Assembly: GCA_032622095.1 (NCBI GenBank)
Contig: CP136069.1
Location: 71,941,319-72,005,318 of the forward strand
Direction of reading: 5' to 3'
From: Siphonodentalium dalli
Lineage: Eukaryota; Mollusca; Scaphopoda; Gadilida; Siphonodentaliidae
Length of the DNA stretch: 64,000 nucleotides
Numbering within the stretch: the stretch's first letter is position 1; every line of letters begins with the position of its first letter. The notes under the pieces are model-generated. The model did no database searches. It had not been told where the DNA came from and saw nothing but the letters and a program-made list of their open reading frames with translations. Positions 32,287 through 44,600 of this stretch are shown piece after piece. A program made the position numbers and the translations under genes.

Positions 32287-32975
32287 CTAGCCGATGAGCC
32301 CGACGTTGTCCGGGCTATTCAAAAACCAAATTTCAAGTCGATAGCTCTACCCAGCCCGACGTTGTCCGGGCTATACAAAAACCAAATTTCAAGTCGATAG
32401 CTCTACCCGTTTCCGAGATCTGGTCTGCGTATGCGCGAAGCTGGCGTCGCACGGGCTCGGCGACCCGATAAAATTTGTATCCGGGGCAAGATACATTCAC
32501 ATACCAAATTTCAAGTCGATAGCTCCACCCGTTTCCGAGATCTCGTCTGCGCATGCGCGAAGCTGCATGGCGTCGTGCGGGCTCGGCGACCCGATAAAAT
32601 TCGTATCAGGGGCAAGATACATTCACATACCAAATTTCAAGTCGATAGCTCCACCCGTTTCCGAGATTTCGTCTGCGCATGCGCGAAGCTGGCGTCGCAC
32701 GGGCTCGGCGACCCGATAAAATTTGTATCCGGGGCAAGATACATTCACATACCAAATTTCAAGTCGATAGCTCCACCCGTTTCCGAGATCTCGTCTGCGC
32801 ATGCGCGAAGCTGCATGGCGTCGTGCGGGCTCGGCGACCCGATAAAATTCGTATCAGGGGCAAGATACATTCACATACCAAATTTCAAGTCGATAGCTCC
32901 ACCCGTTTCCGAGATTTCGTCTGCGCATGCGCGAAGCTGGCGGCACACGGGCTCGGCGACCCGATAAAATTGTAT
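32287..32975 (-). mobile_element. Helitron 6 of the array, 5'-truncated
   Basis: CTAG at 32287-32290, an internal second copy of the hairpin at about 32354-32371, then five to six units. Two alternating unit types occur: the normal 122-bp type and one with AGCTGCATGGCGTCGTGCGG (extra bases), arranged as a 248-bp higher-order repeat (32431 and 32679). It stops in mid-unit near 32975 with no 5' end. Confidence 0.8.
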
Positions 32976-33082
32976 CACATTTATTGTTTTAATGTTTTAA
33001 GTTATTTCCTTCATAAAAAGAGTCTTATGATAAAGAACCCTCTCAATACTTTAGAATATAGAATTAAACTTCAAAATAACAA

Positions 33083-33165
33083 AAACCTTTCGGAATAGAG
33101 AACCTTCGGAATAGAGAACCATCGGAGTAGTGAACATTCGGAATAGCGAACCTTCGGACTAGAGA
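33083..33165. repeat. Short tandem array, inverse of 26547-26655
   Basis: About five units of GGAATAGAGAACCTTC-like sequence, the reverse complement of the array at 26547. Flanking text on both sides includes a direct repeat (CCCATGAAACAT...ATTGATGG at about 26488 and 33231). Confidence 0.75.
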
Positions 33166-33169
33166 CATG

Positions 33170-33960
33170 TCGCTGTCCATACGTACTAACGTGATCATAT
33201 ATCCCAAGTTGGCCGGAAATACAGTCACTCCCATGAAACATAAATTTATCATTTTATTGATGGGCATATGTGTTTTGGGTTGTACTGACGTAATCATATT
33301 ATTAATAATAACCTGTATGTGGCGTTTGTGAGTTTTCTGCAATGCTTGTTCCTGATGACACGAACAAAACCCATAGAGTCGATAGACAAAATGACACACA
33401 AAACTGGATCTTATTTTTAAATAATAAAGACGCAAAGTAACGAAATTCGGTGATGTCCATTTTGAATCGGCTGAAATCGTAGACAATGAACAATTTCGCT
33501 GGAAATATAATCAAGATTAAAGAATCACATATTCGCTATTCTACTGTCGTGATATTATGTTTTTGTGTCGGTGATAATGCGATAATTTCAAACAGTTCTC
33601 ATGAAATGATTTTGTTTATTTTCTAGAAAACGGCCTTGACCTTTCTCAAATTTGTTGTTGTATTCTTTCGTTAAATGTAGGTTGATGCACGTAGCGGTGA
33701 CCCACTGAGGCAATCGGTTTCGTAGTAAATCGTATTGTTGTAGTTATGTACGTATACACTGATGACTATTTGATCATAGTAAGGTACATATAGTTCCATT
33801 ATTATGCTAATTAACTTAGGTAGATATTAAAAACTATTTCTGGATGAAAAGCAAAATCAATCCTGTTGAAAAATCACTGCGATTTCCATATGTCACGTAT
33901 TTCCTCCGTTCAATATAGGGTCCCGATGTGAACAACCACTCCTGCGATCAAATTAACTTC
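33170..33960. other. Unassigned DNA
   Basis: No exon or repeat recognised apart from the CCCATGAAACAT direct-repeat copy at about 33231. Confidence 0.3.
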
Positions 33961-34016
33961 CGGGTATAAATAAGGCGACAAAAATGGAAATTTGTTAGCT
34001 TTTTAACGAATACAAA
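33950..34016 (+). promoter_or_regulatory. Candidate TATA promoter and non-coding first exon
   Basis: ACTTCCGGGTATAAATAAGG contains an ETS-like CTTCCGG next to TATAAATA (33965-33972). About 45 bp further on, AATACAAA|GTAAGT is a good splice donor (GT at 34017). The first recognised coding exon of the plus-strand adaptor (38542) opens with an acceptor, so a 5' non-coding exon must exist upstream; this is a reasonable but unproven candidate. Confidence 0.3.
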
Positions 34017-34029
34017 GTAAGTTTTCCTA

Positions 34030-34840
34030 CTAGTCTAGGTGATGTATTTTGTTCGGAATGTATATTATTGATTCTTGAATCTTCGACCCTGAACGATATT
34101 TATGTTATCCACAAATATTTTATTTTATTCTATTGATACAATTTGTCACAAAAAAATTTCAAAAATGTTTCAATTCACATTATCAGGTTATGATTGAATG
34201 AAAATCATGCCATGGTGAATGAGTCATCTTTCTAATGAACCTTTTATGCTGAACTCTTGCATTACAAATTCCAAATTTTAAATGAACGTTCAGTTGCACT
34301 TTAAATACGCTTTGTGGGGAAGGGCAATATCATATGACTTCCCCGTCGAGAAAATTTGTCGCCCAATGTTTTGAGTCTTTCAAAGAAATGTAACTCTAAC
34401 AGTAACATACCCGTTATTCAGTAAAAATTCACCTTTACTAACTAACGGGCATACCCAAAGAAGCACACCACAGAGAGACTACGTTTCAAGAATACTATAG
34501 GAAATAAACTTGGCAGGGTGGGTTTGCTTGGAGGAGGCGGGCGGTACTGTAACTGTCTAACAAACTTCAGCCCAAAATGTTCTCGACAGGGAAGTCGTAT
34601 GAGATTGCCTGGGGAAGAAGTGTTTTGGGCCGATATTCGTACTTTTTTCGTAACCTAATTTATTTTCACCAAGTTTCATCATCTGTACTCAGTACTGGTA
34701 TATGTATCCATGCAGGATCTATTTGGATATATAAGCGCGCGGGATGGAATATTTTAGGATGATTTGATTCCTGCTGGGTCTCCGCCCAGTGTAGTTTGGA
34801 GTATATTGCATGCTGTCTTCCTCCAGGCCTTGAGTGTGGA
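34030..34840. other. Unassigned DNA
   Basis: AT-rich with no recognised exon or repeat. Confidence 0.3.
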
Positions 34841-34849
34841 GTGGGTCTG

Positions 34850-35275
34850 TGACTACCCGCCCTTGGCTTGAGATAACCTGCCCATTTTGCTGTGGGACAA
34901 CCCGCCCCAGGACAATCCGCCCAGCTAAAAATTATAATGGAAATTAGGAAGTGTGAAGGGATTATGAGATGGGCAATTGGGTCAATTATGCTATTATGTG
35001 GTCATTTGTTTAAAGAAAACTAGGCGCTTTATAGATTTTTATTTGATGTTAAGATAATAGTAAATAACATACAATATACATGTACACATGTAATAACAAC
35101 AGTTAAACACAATGTATAAACGATATTAAACGATCATCGAAGATTATAAAAGAACATTTATATTTAAATTACATAATTACTATTAACAAATTCGGGACAA
35201 CCCATCCATGCTTATCGGGACAACCAACCCCGAAAAGATCAGAAGGGCAATTGGGTCAACTCAGGGGCGGGTAGT
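34850..35275. mobile_element. MITE-like element with GACTACCCGCCC ends
   Basis: GACTACCCGCCCTTGGCTTGA at the left and its near inverse TCAACTCAGGGGCGGGTAGTC at the right. Nearby inner words (GGGACAACCCGCCC; GGGACAACCCATCC) repeat in direct orientation. No TSD is certain. Confidence 0.45.
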
Positions 35276-35289
35276 CCTGTTCCCGATTT

Positions 35290-36730
35290 AGCCATGTTTT
35301 TTTCGGTCCAGGGAAGATTTGGCCCCTATTTAAGTCGGGTAATTAGGAGCATGGGTGTTAATTAGGTGGCCTTTTAATATTTTAAATCTTGGGTTTTAAT
35401 TGCCTTAAATTTGGGACCTGTCTTTTCATTTGTCAAAAAATTAATTCAATGACAAAAAAATTGCCAAGTGGGTTTTGAATTATGTGATGTGAACTACAGG
35501 GCTCGATTTAACTGGATTCGCATTGCAATTTGCAATTGCTGCTAAACAATTTACATTGGAAAAAAACATGCATTGGTAGGGAATGCTATACAAAATCTAC
35601 CCAGTGCTGCAAAATGCTATGCAAATTAAAAAAATAATTAATTGACCCCTGGACTGAACTATCTAATCATAAAACACCATCCCGATAAACAAACCCGTTC
35701 AACAAATCTATCAAGCTAGTGATGTCAGCAGTGATAATGTCAAAAGTTATATTTAGTTTTCACAAAACGGTAATATTTTCTTCAAATAATCAAACTTTTA
35801 TCAAACAGTTACATGTAATCGACCATGATTAAAATATGATGGTCAGAAAAAAGCGATGTTCTGAAAAAAGGATATATCGCTTCAAAGCATGTCATGTCGA
35901 TAAAAAGTGCTTTTCATGCAGCTTCTTTTAAATGTTTTGATGGATTGAATTAAAATGGAGATAAACATACCGTATTCAGTTGGATATTCAGGGATTCGTG
36001 CATGAAACAGTTTGTGAATGAGCCGGCATGCTCGAATCCCTGAATATCTATCTTAACAGGTTACGTCTATCTCCTAAATATTGAATAATACTAGTTGACC
36101 GTTGATCTATTGCATGGAAATTAAAGTTGATCATGAAAGTGTGTTGTTCTGTGTTCTGGTACCGGTACCAAAGTTATATGTTTTTATAAAAATCCCCAGA
36201 TGAAGACACATTAAGTAATAATATGGTATGTCCTTTTATTGAATGTTTTGGAATGGCTTGCATTTTTCTGTGTTTCATATATAACTATACTAGTAGCCTC
36301 GGGTTTGCAATACATTGCATGCATTTATATTAGCCTTCATAGGACCAGTGAGTACCAGTATGATGAAAATTGACTAGACTGCAGTAATTTTGGGTTCTCT
36401 GTATATTTTCAGATAAGATGGAGTTGTGCTGAATATTGTTATCTCTACATTATCAGAGTTATTTTGGGATGAGTTAAGCTCTAAGTAAGTCTAAATCGGG
36501 GTTCTCACCAATCCCAAATTAACTTTCTGCAAATGTTTTACCAAATAATTTTTTTTTTTAAATCCAATCAAATTTTTTTGTGATATTACCGGATATTCAT
36601 CCAGTATTTGTCGAATGATTTTTGACCAAAATCAAGGGGAATCATGGAACAATGATTGATGATTCTTCTGCTTAACGATATTTGTTTCAAAGACTTTCGT
36701 TATGTTTTAGCCTCAGACTTTTCTGTTATT
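35290..36730. other. Mostly unassigned; contains one inverted repeat
   Basis: At 35983-36050, GGATATTCAGGGATTCG and CGAATCCCTGAATATC face each other across about 36 bases. No gene is seen. An acceptor-like TTTTCAG at about 36411 and a donor-like AAG|TAAGT at 36484 could bound a 5' UTR exon, but nothing confirms it. Confidence 0.35.
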
Positions 36731-36739
36731 ATACATGTA

Positions 36740-37490
36740 CTAGGGGGTTGCCCGTCACAAAATAACGGGTGTACAAATTTATGTTCTTTGTTACTTTCTA
36801 GTGTCCGCGGCCATGAACAAATTCTCATTTCTATATAAGAAATGGAATGGTCATGCTTCTCTTTTTTGTCACTCGATGCGCGAGGGAACACATTATTTCA
36901 CTAAAACTGTATTTCTACGCATACCCACCCCACATATGCGCATGCACATATTGAACGAAACAAAATCAGCATATTACTTTAAATATTAATATATACTAAC
37001 TGAAACATACTCAATTCGGGAGCGTTTATTCAGCGACGAAAGGAGCTTGTAGCACATTTTGATCTTAAACGGATCCCCTTGGAGCCTGCATTCAGCATGC
37101 AGCCTAAGGATCACAGGCCCATTTGTGGGAACACTTTATTTGAAATAAAACTGTATTCCCCCCCTCTCCCCAACCTACATGTATATCATGCACATACAGA
37201 ACGCAACAATCAATATATTTGCAGCCTAAGGATCACAGGCCCATGCACTGCGCCCCAATTGTGGAAACACTTTATTTCAATAAAACTGTATTTTCTACCC
37301 CCTCTCCCCAACCAACATATATGTACGCACATATGAAACGCAACAATCAAGATATTTTTTTTTATTACTATATACTAACTGAAACAGGCTCTATTCGGGG
37401 GCCTTTATTTAGCAGTGGATGGGCCTGTAGCCCCTTTGTGCGCTTTGCGCACATTATATGATCTTAAACAGCGCGCGCTTCGCGCACATT
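36740..37490 (-). mobile_element. Third Helitron family, 3' end at 36740, with internal repeats
   Basis: On the minus strand it ends hairpin CCCGTTATTTTGTGACGGG, spacer CAACCCC, CTAG|T (CTAG at 36740-36743). The body carries direct repeats of about 130 bp (AGCCTAAGGATCACAGGCCC at 37099 and 37222; CACTTTATTT and CAACAATCAA in each). The 5' end is not located. A second copy in the other orientation is at 61725-62091. Confidence 0.65.
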
Positions 37491-37875
37491 TTGATAATTT
37501 TTATCTTTGTACATTTGTACTATAGTATTGGCATTTATACTATATTGTTGGCATTTATACTATATTTCTGTTGTAATTATACATGGATGTTGGCATGTAG
37601 TTTTCTACACAAAGTTTTAATGCATGCCTTATAATGAATGGCATAACATTAGCGGGGGATATACCAGTAATACAACATCATAATACAAGGCAAATAACTC
37701 TACATTTAGTAAACATGTACAGTGTACAGTGTACATCCGGTACAAATAGAGTGACTGAAATACATTTATACATACACTATTTACTATTTACTACCTGTAT
37801 TTTGAGAGACTTCATCTCTCGTAAATCTGATAATTATGCATGGTAGTTTCACATGAATATACATTACATGTATGG

Positions 37876-38255
37876 TGCCAGACATTTGCATAATGAGGTC
37901 CTCAAAAGGTGAATATAGTGATGCTACCCTGCCCAGTGGGCTAGCTTCACTAAATTTACCCACTGGGAGCCTCATTCTGCATAGGCTTCATCTCCTCTGG
38001 AAAGTATCTTTACTATCAAATTAAAATGGTTTTTTTTAGTTTTGTTGTAAACTTTTTTAGAAAGATTATTTTCTTTTTTAGTACAGTTTCTGTATCTCTC
38101 CAAATTGGCAGACGACACAATGCATAATCAAGGTGCCCAATGGGTGCTCATCACCATCTGGGAACTTAAATCAGTGTTTAGGTTTCCCATAGCAGATGAG
38201 GCCATGCAGAATGAGAGGTTCCAGTGAATGAATTTTGTGATGCTATCCTGCTTAT
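37876..38255. mobile_element. Family B MITE, diverged
   Basis: GCATAATGAGGTCCTCAAAA through CTGGGAGCCTCATTCTGC is the left palindrome; the internal segment and half of the right arm follow. It is more diverged than the other copies, and the termini are lost. Confidence 0.6.
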
Positions 38256-38541
38256 TCTTCAATTAAAGATCTTTCTTTTCATTCCCTTTTTAAAATTTGA
38301 AATATTTATAAACATAGGATGTTTTTTCGTGATACATGTACCAATAAAAATTGTTTTCAATACAAGTTTTGATGAAAAATTACCATACATTGTATGTTTT
38401 TAAAAATGTGGTCTTGGAAGTACTAATACAAATGTTCTTCTTATATTAGACAATATTAGATGTCTGCCCATAGGGTTGCCTTCCTTTGTAATGAAATATT
38501 GATATGGCATCCAGATGTGAATTCATGCTTTGTTTTTACAG

Positions 38542-38679
38542 ATTAATGGTAGACACCATGTAGACCATAAGGATGGTACAGCATGTTTTAACCCCCACAC
38601 TGTCAGCATCCTTGGCAGTTAGTATCGGCGGACTCTTTGTTGTTGTGTTGCTGCTGATAATCTGTGTGTGCAATGATTC
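38542..38679 (+). CDS. PAG1-like: Adaptor exon 1: start codon and transmembrane helix
   Basis: Acceptor tttttacag (AG 38540-38541) and donor GATTC|GTAAGT. Coding starts at ATG 38573. Two earlier ATGs in the exon (38546 and 38558) are unsuitable: the first opens a frame that stops after five codons and the second is immediately followed by TAG, so they act only as a tiny upstream ORF. The product begins MVQHVLTPTLSASLAVSIGG followed by LFVVVLLLIICVCND; 35 codons plus two bases. Confidence 0.72.
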
Positions 38680-41600
38680 GTAAGTTATTTTGTTGTTACT
38701 TCTTGAATACTACCGATACTCGGTGCCCAATAAGCAAACTAGTACATGTATGCTTATGCCTAAAAAAAAAATACATTTGTTTCCGCTAACGAGCTGAAAA
38801 AAATTAGGGTAGGTAGGTAGGCTTAACTTTTTTTTTTTTGGGGTTAACTTTTTTTTTTCAGTATCTTTAAAAATAACTGTATAATACTTGTCAATAACCC
38901 AAACTATGCACTTCTTAGCCCCAATCTTGTTAACCCAGATAACAGAGGAACTAGAAATTCCAATTCAATCTTACATATATACTAGTCTATAAACTAATAT
39001 AGTCTTTGATAATCCTAATATTTCCCATATGGTCTGGTGACAACTGGAGTCAGTCCAGCACCAATGCACTGTTCACATATTGGAGTGACCGTCTTGTACC
39101 GATCTCTTAATGATGGCTTCATAACACTACATTCTCCTCTGCATTCAGTGAATGATCTAGGTATTTTTTGGCGACACCTGCTTTCGGGCAATGATATGCC
39201 AAAGTCATAACCTGAAGGCCTGAGCGGAGGAAGGTTTGGGAGGGGTGACCCCTGCTGATGGTGGGGGTTCTCCCCCTGGAAAATGTTTGAAAATCCATTG
39301 CATTTAGAGCTAATCTAGGGCACTTTGAGTCAGTATTTTGAATTTTACTGAGATGAGGTCAATTTGATCAAGTTTCTCAAGCATAACTTTCAAATTTGTA
39401 TATACTAGCATGTAGGGATCAAAATGCTTATAAGTTATTGTCAGATATCTTTTGGTTCAATGGATTATGCTTATCCTGCTTGAAATGAGACTTGCCATTA
39501 TCACTCTAATTCATATAATAGGCTATTTTATAAAATTCAAGTGAGACACATACATAATATACTACATGTAGTACAGAAACAATGTCTATTAAGTTAGTAA
39601 TTACTATTTTATAGTACTAATCTCTATATTAATCTTCATTTGGTATTATGAGATCCCACCTGATAACCAGGTTGATTCGATCAAATTGTTAATATTCCTG
39701 TACTGTATTTGATTGAAATACTGAAGTCTGAAGGCTGAATGATATTAAAACAAACCTGAACTGAAACTATTTGAAGTTTTCACAGATGAAAGCTAGATAA
39801 AGCCAAACATACTTTACAGTATGATTCCAACTGTTAAACTTAAATCTTTTTTTAAACTTAAATTTCTTATGTCAATATATATAAATGTTTAGCATCTTGT
39901 TATGATATGAATTGGGACCTAACTTGCAACAACAAAAAATGAAATAAAAAAGTTGTTTTTTTGTTTGTTTTTTTTTTGGTCCAATTTTTTTTTTTTTTGT
40001 GCAATGGCAATAAAAAGTTTAGGGTCGGGGGTTTAAAATAGGGTCAGTCGGGTTAGCGGAAACAAAAGTCTTCTTTTTTCAGGCCTTATTAATTTCAGGG
40101 TAAAGTTCCCACATGTACTGTCATTATTTAGCTCCGAACATTTGTTTTTATTTTTGGTCGATAAAATCTGCGAATAAATCTTTTCGGTGAGAGTGAAAGG
40201 TCTAAACCGTGACCATCGAGACTGAAGAAACAAATTGCCAGTTTGTCATAACTAAAATGAACCACTGCACTTTTATATCCATAGGGGTAATAGTAGTGTG
40301 GAATAAAATAGTTCCACCCTGTACTCTATTCCACCCTCCACCATTACTTAGTTTTGCAAAATGTTTCAATCTGTACTGCTATTTGGCACTCAAGAGTTCA
40401 GTAATGCTCTAAGTAATCGACTTCTTATACACAGCAGAATTATGGGTAACTTTTCAGGATTTAGTCGGAAATATGGCTTGTTGCCATTCATCGGAAAGCT
40501 CTTGCCGAGAGCTTTCCGATGAATGGCAACAAGCCATATTTCCGACTAAATCCTGAAAAGTTACCCATAATTCTGCTGTGGTTACGAAGTCGATTAATTA
40601 CAGCATTACTGTAACTGGATCATTAACCCTTCCATGATGGGAGCTTCCTGGAATTTTGCGATAACCCCGTGCCAATACATTCTCTTACATACATGTATGT
40701 CAGTCTCCACTGTAGCGGTAACATTTACATAACAATGGTTTTGGTATGAGAAATCTCGTTATTAGAGAGTTATATTAGAACAATGTATCTAGATCTATTT
40801 TTACATGTACTTGTTAATGACAGTTGTTTTACAAACTTTTATGAAATTTACATTATTATACTTGAACCTAAACCAAAGGCCTTCAGTGACTTTTAAAAAA
40901 ACCTGTCCTGTTTTCTCAGGCTAATTATTTCAGTCCTTTTTGCCATCTTCAAAAAAAAGCTTATAGATTTCTTATCATGGAAAAAATGGGAAATTGAGTT
41001 ATATTAACAATGCCATTGACTTATAGGGCTAAAAAAAATTATTTATTTGGGTAATTTAATACTGACATTGTGGTGATTAATAATGATAGATGTGGATATA
41101 TATATTTTTTTATTTTTGCAGGAAGAAATCTCCAAAGCTACAGTCAGTCAAGAGAAAAGATGAAAGAAATTTTTCCCACAGAACATCGGTAAGTGAATGA
41201 AATCTTTGCATTTTATATTTCACTTTTCCTTATAAATTTGAGCTCTCTGGTTTAAATATAGGCCTTAAAAAAGACTTTTTTCTGCTAACTTACTGAAAAA
41301 TAATTGGGTAAATATTACAGGTATTATTCCCCTGGAATAATACTTAGTCGCTCCTATAGCCTCTTGCAGGTAAATACATCAAGAAACAATCAACTATTTC
41401 ACAAAGCAATTTGTCTTTATTTGGAATAACTCAGCTGTAAAATGAAGTAAGGACATACATGTACTCACATGGGAAAATTGAAGTCATATCATACACATTA
41501 TGATGTTTTATTGAACTTGTCACTCCCTTTCACACAATTCAATGTTCCAAGTTTAAATAAACTACATGATCCCATTTTAAAGAGTTTATATATGATGCAC

Positions 41601-44600
41601 AGCAGTCCTAACGCATCAAAAGACGTTTGTAATAGACTTATTTAAAACTTATCAAAAATAAAAATAAAGAATTTACAATATTAAAATGTAGAATCAGGGA
41701 TTCAAAATAGGGTCAGTCAGGTTTGTGGAAACAACAGTCTTTTTTGTTAGGCATTTTATTTTTTATTACTTAATTTACGGATTTCCCTACCTACCCAAAA
41801 AAAAGTTATTTGTCAATAAAAAATTAAATTATAGTTTTCGGTTTTTTAATTTCCGCCAATGGGAATTTTAATCCAGACATATAACAAAAATTAGAAAAAG
41901 TATAAGTTTATGTTATAGGTACAACAACATCGATTTAACAGCGAAGCCTTCTGGTGATGTTTATGGTATTGAATGTCACCGCCAACATGGGCGGACACTG
42001 ATATTGGCATTATTTTTTCGTCTATCCATATCATGCTTTAAAGAAACATCCAAATAAAAAAATATATTTGCCCATGCTTGTTTTAGATGAGGAGATTATT
42101 ATACAGCAAATATTTTATTTCTCCCGACCCTATTTTTAGACAATTTAAATTAAAAAAAATATATACAGATTTTATTTTTATTTTTTTTCCTCCCACCTCC
42201 CCTACCTTTGAGCCAAATAAATCCATAAACCAAGTAATAAAGCATAAATTGCCTTAGGCCTTATGATTATGCACGCAAAGTACTGCAGGCTAATTTGCTG
42301 CACTTTTGTTTTATATTGCTTTTTTTATAAATTATAGAAGTTTAATAATGGATGTATTAATTTGGGACAATATCATACTATTTTCTAATACCGGTAATCC
42401 ATAGCATTTATAGAGCTATCTGACGCCCAGATCCTTTTTGTCATCTTCAACAGAAGTGCATATACAGTAATTCCCTAAATAATCGACTCCTTAACCACAT
42501 CAGAATGATGGGTAATTTTTTCAGGATTAAGTTGGAAATATGGCTTGTTGCCATTCATCGGAAAGCTCTCACTGAGAGCTTTCCGATGATGGCAACAAGC
42601 CATATTTCCGACTAAATCCTGAAAAATTACCCATAATTCTGCTGTGGTTAAGGAATCGATTATTTAGGGCATTACTGTACTTTTTCTCATTACATAAAAA
42701 AATGGGAGATTAATTATTTAACCCTTCTATGACTGGAGCCTCCTGAATTTTTGTGAAAACCTTGTGCCAATGCATTCCCTTATATATTTATATATGTGAG
42801 TCGTCCATAGGGCGCCTCACATATATAAGAGAATTCATTGGCCTAACAATATTTACCTTGATCTTGTAACCAAGCACATTCTCTTAAATATGTGAGGCTC
42901 CCTATGGGAGACTCACATACATTAGAGAATGTACTGGCACAGGATCTTTAATTTTGCACCAGCGCAGCTCTCGTCATGATAGGGTTAATAATACCATTGA
43001 CTTGTAGATAGAGGTTACCTATCATTATGGCTTTTGACTCAATGCGAGAATTATCATGTGTGGTGCAAGCAATTACAGGTTTTCCACGAGTGGCTTGCCA
43101 TGAGTGAAAAATCAGTGTTTACTTGTTCCCACGAATGAGAATTCTCGTATTCAGTGAAAAAATGTAGGTTTTTTTTATTACATGTATATGCATTTTCAAT
43201 ATTTCAATCTACATTTTTTCTCTGAGTCACTTGTTTTGTTAAATTAAATGTAGACGAAAATGGATCAGCTGATTGTCAACAGACTACCTTCAATGAAACT
43301 TCTGCATAACAAAGTAGTCCCCATTTCCCTGCCCATTAATGTTTGCCAAAAGTGTCTTAATATGCAAGTTTAATATAAATAACAACAAAGAGTGTAATGA
43401 TTAATCATCTGTCCCACTTTAAATAACATTAATAACATTTTATGACATGAAATAGCTCTGAAATAGTCCGGTGGCTTCATGACGTATTCTTTTAGTAAGA
43501 GCGCGTGACCATGATTCGCTATTAGTAACACTATGAAGGTAAATAACAAAATCGTTTTTGCTTGCTTGGACAAGCGATTTATGCACCATTTAACTTCCGG
43601 CCATTTAGAGCTATCTCACTGTAAAGCATATAATAGAATTGAATATTTGTGGTTAGTCTGCAAGTTAATGGCTAACTTAACGGTGTATCCAGGTGGATTT
43701 TCATGCCTTGATTTGATTACTAGATGCAGTTAATTGAAGTGTTCGTACAGGTACATGGTGATACCCCCCCCCCCCCCCCCCCCCCCAATTTCGTGCCTTA
43801 TACAACAATAGCTGGAAATTACAAACCCAAAGTAAGTTTAAATAAATTGCTCTGATAATTTGATATTCCAACTGGTAGTTAGTGTGAAATTTGTTATTTT
43901 ACACCAACATTGTTGGTGGGGGGTTGGGTGTCAAGTTACAAATTCCAACAGTTGGAAAGATTTAAAAATTGCAACCCAAGGGAGAGGGGGTCCAAACGGA
44001 ATTTCTCGAACATGGGGTGTGCAGTTGGATACTTAAAGGTGGCCAGACACCCCTCCCCATTGAAGGGCCCACTAGCCACATCCCTGTATTTGTAGCTCAG
44101 ATGCTCATTTCAGTTCATCTGATTACATTTTAGGATGGTGCGGAATCGGATGATAGCTTGGTAACTATTCCAGAAGCCAGTCTATATATAGCTTCAAACA
44201 GCTTCTGCTTCATTCATATATCTCATTCTATTATCTTAGTTAAACCTCACAAAATGTTCATTATAGACCAAGTTTTCTTTATGAGAAACCAAATTCACAT
44301 TTATTAGTAACTTACTCGAAGAGCCTAATTTATTCAAACATAATGGATTGTCACATTATGTTGAATTACGCATAACCCTTCCATGACTGGAGCTTCTTGA
44401 AATTTTGCAAATACCCTGTGCCAATGTATTCTATTTTATATGCAAGTCTCCCACAGGGAGCCTCGCATATATAAGATAATTCATTGGCCTAACAATATTT
44501 ACCTTGACCTTTTAAGTCAGTACATTTTCTTATATATGAGAGGCTCCCTATGGGAGAGTTGCATACCGGTATATAAGAGAATGTACTGCACATGATCTTT

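Noticed and set aside
26725-32975. A CRISPR-like repeat array
   Set aside because: The repeats are 122 bp with no unique spacers, the organism is eukaryotic, and the ends are Helitron hairpins.
30743-33098. Many overlapping open frames beginning MREAGVARARRPDK on both strands as a protein family
   Set aside because: They are translations of the 122-bp Helitron repeat. 122 is not a multiple of three, so the frame changes each unit and the same peptide reappears in all copies and on the plus-strand cluster at 22251-22726.
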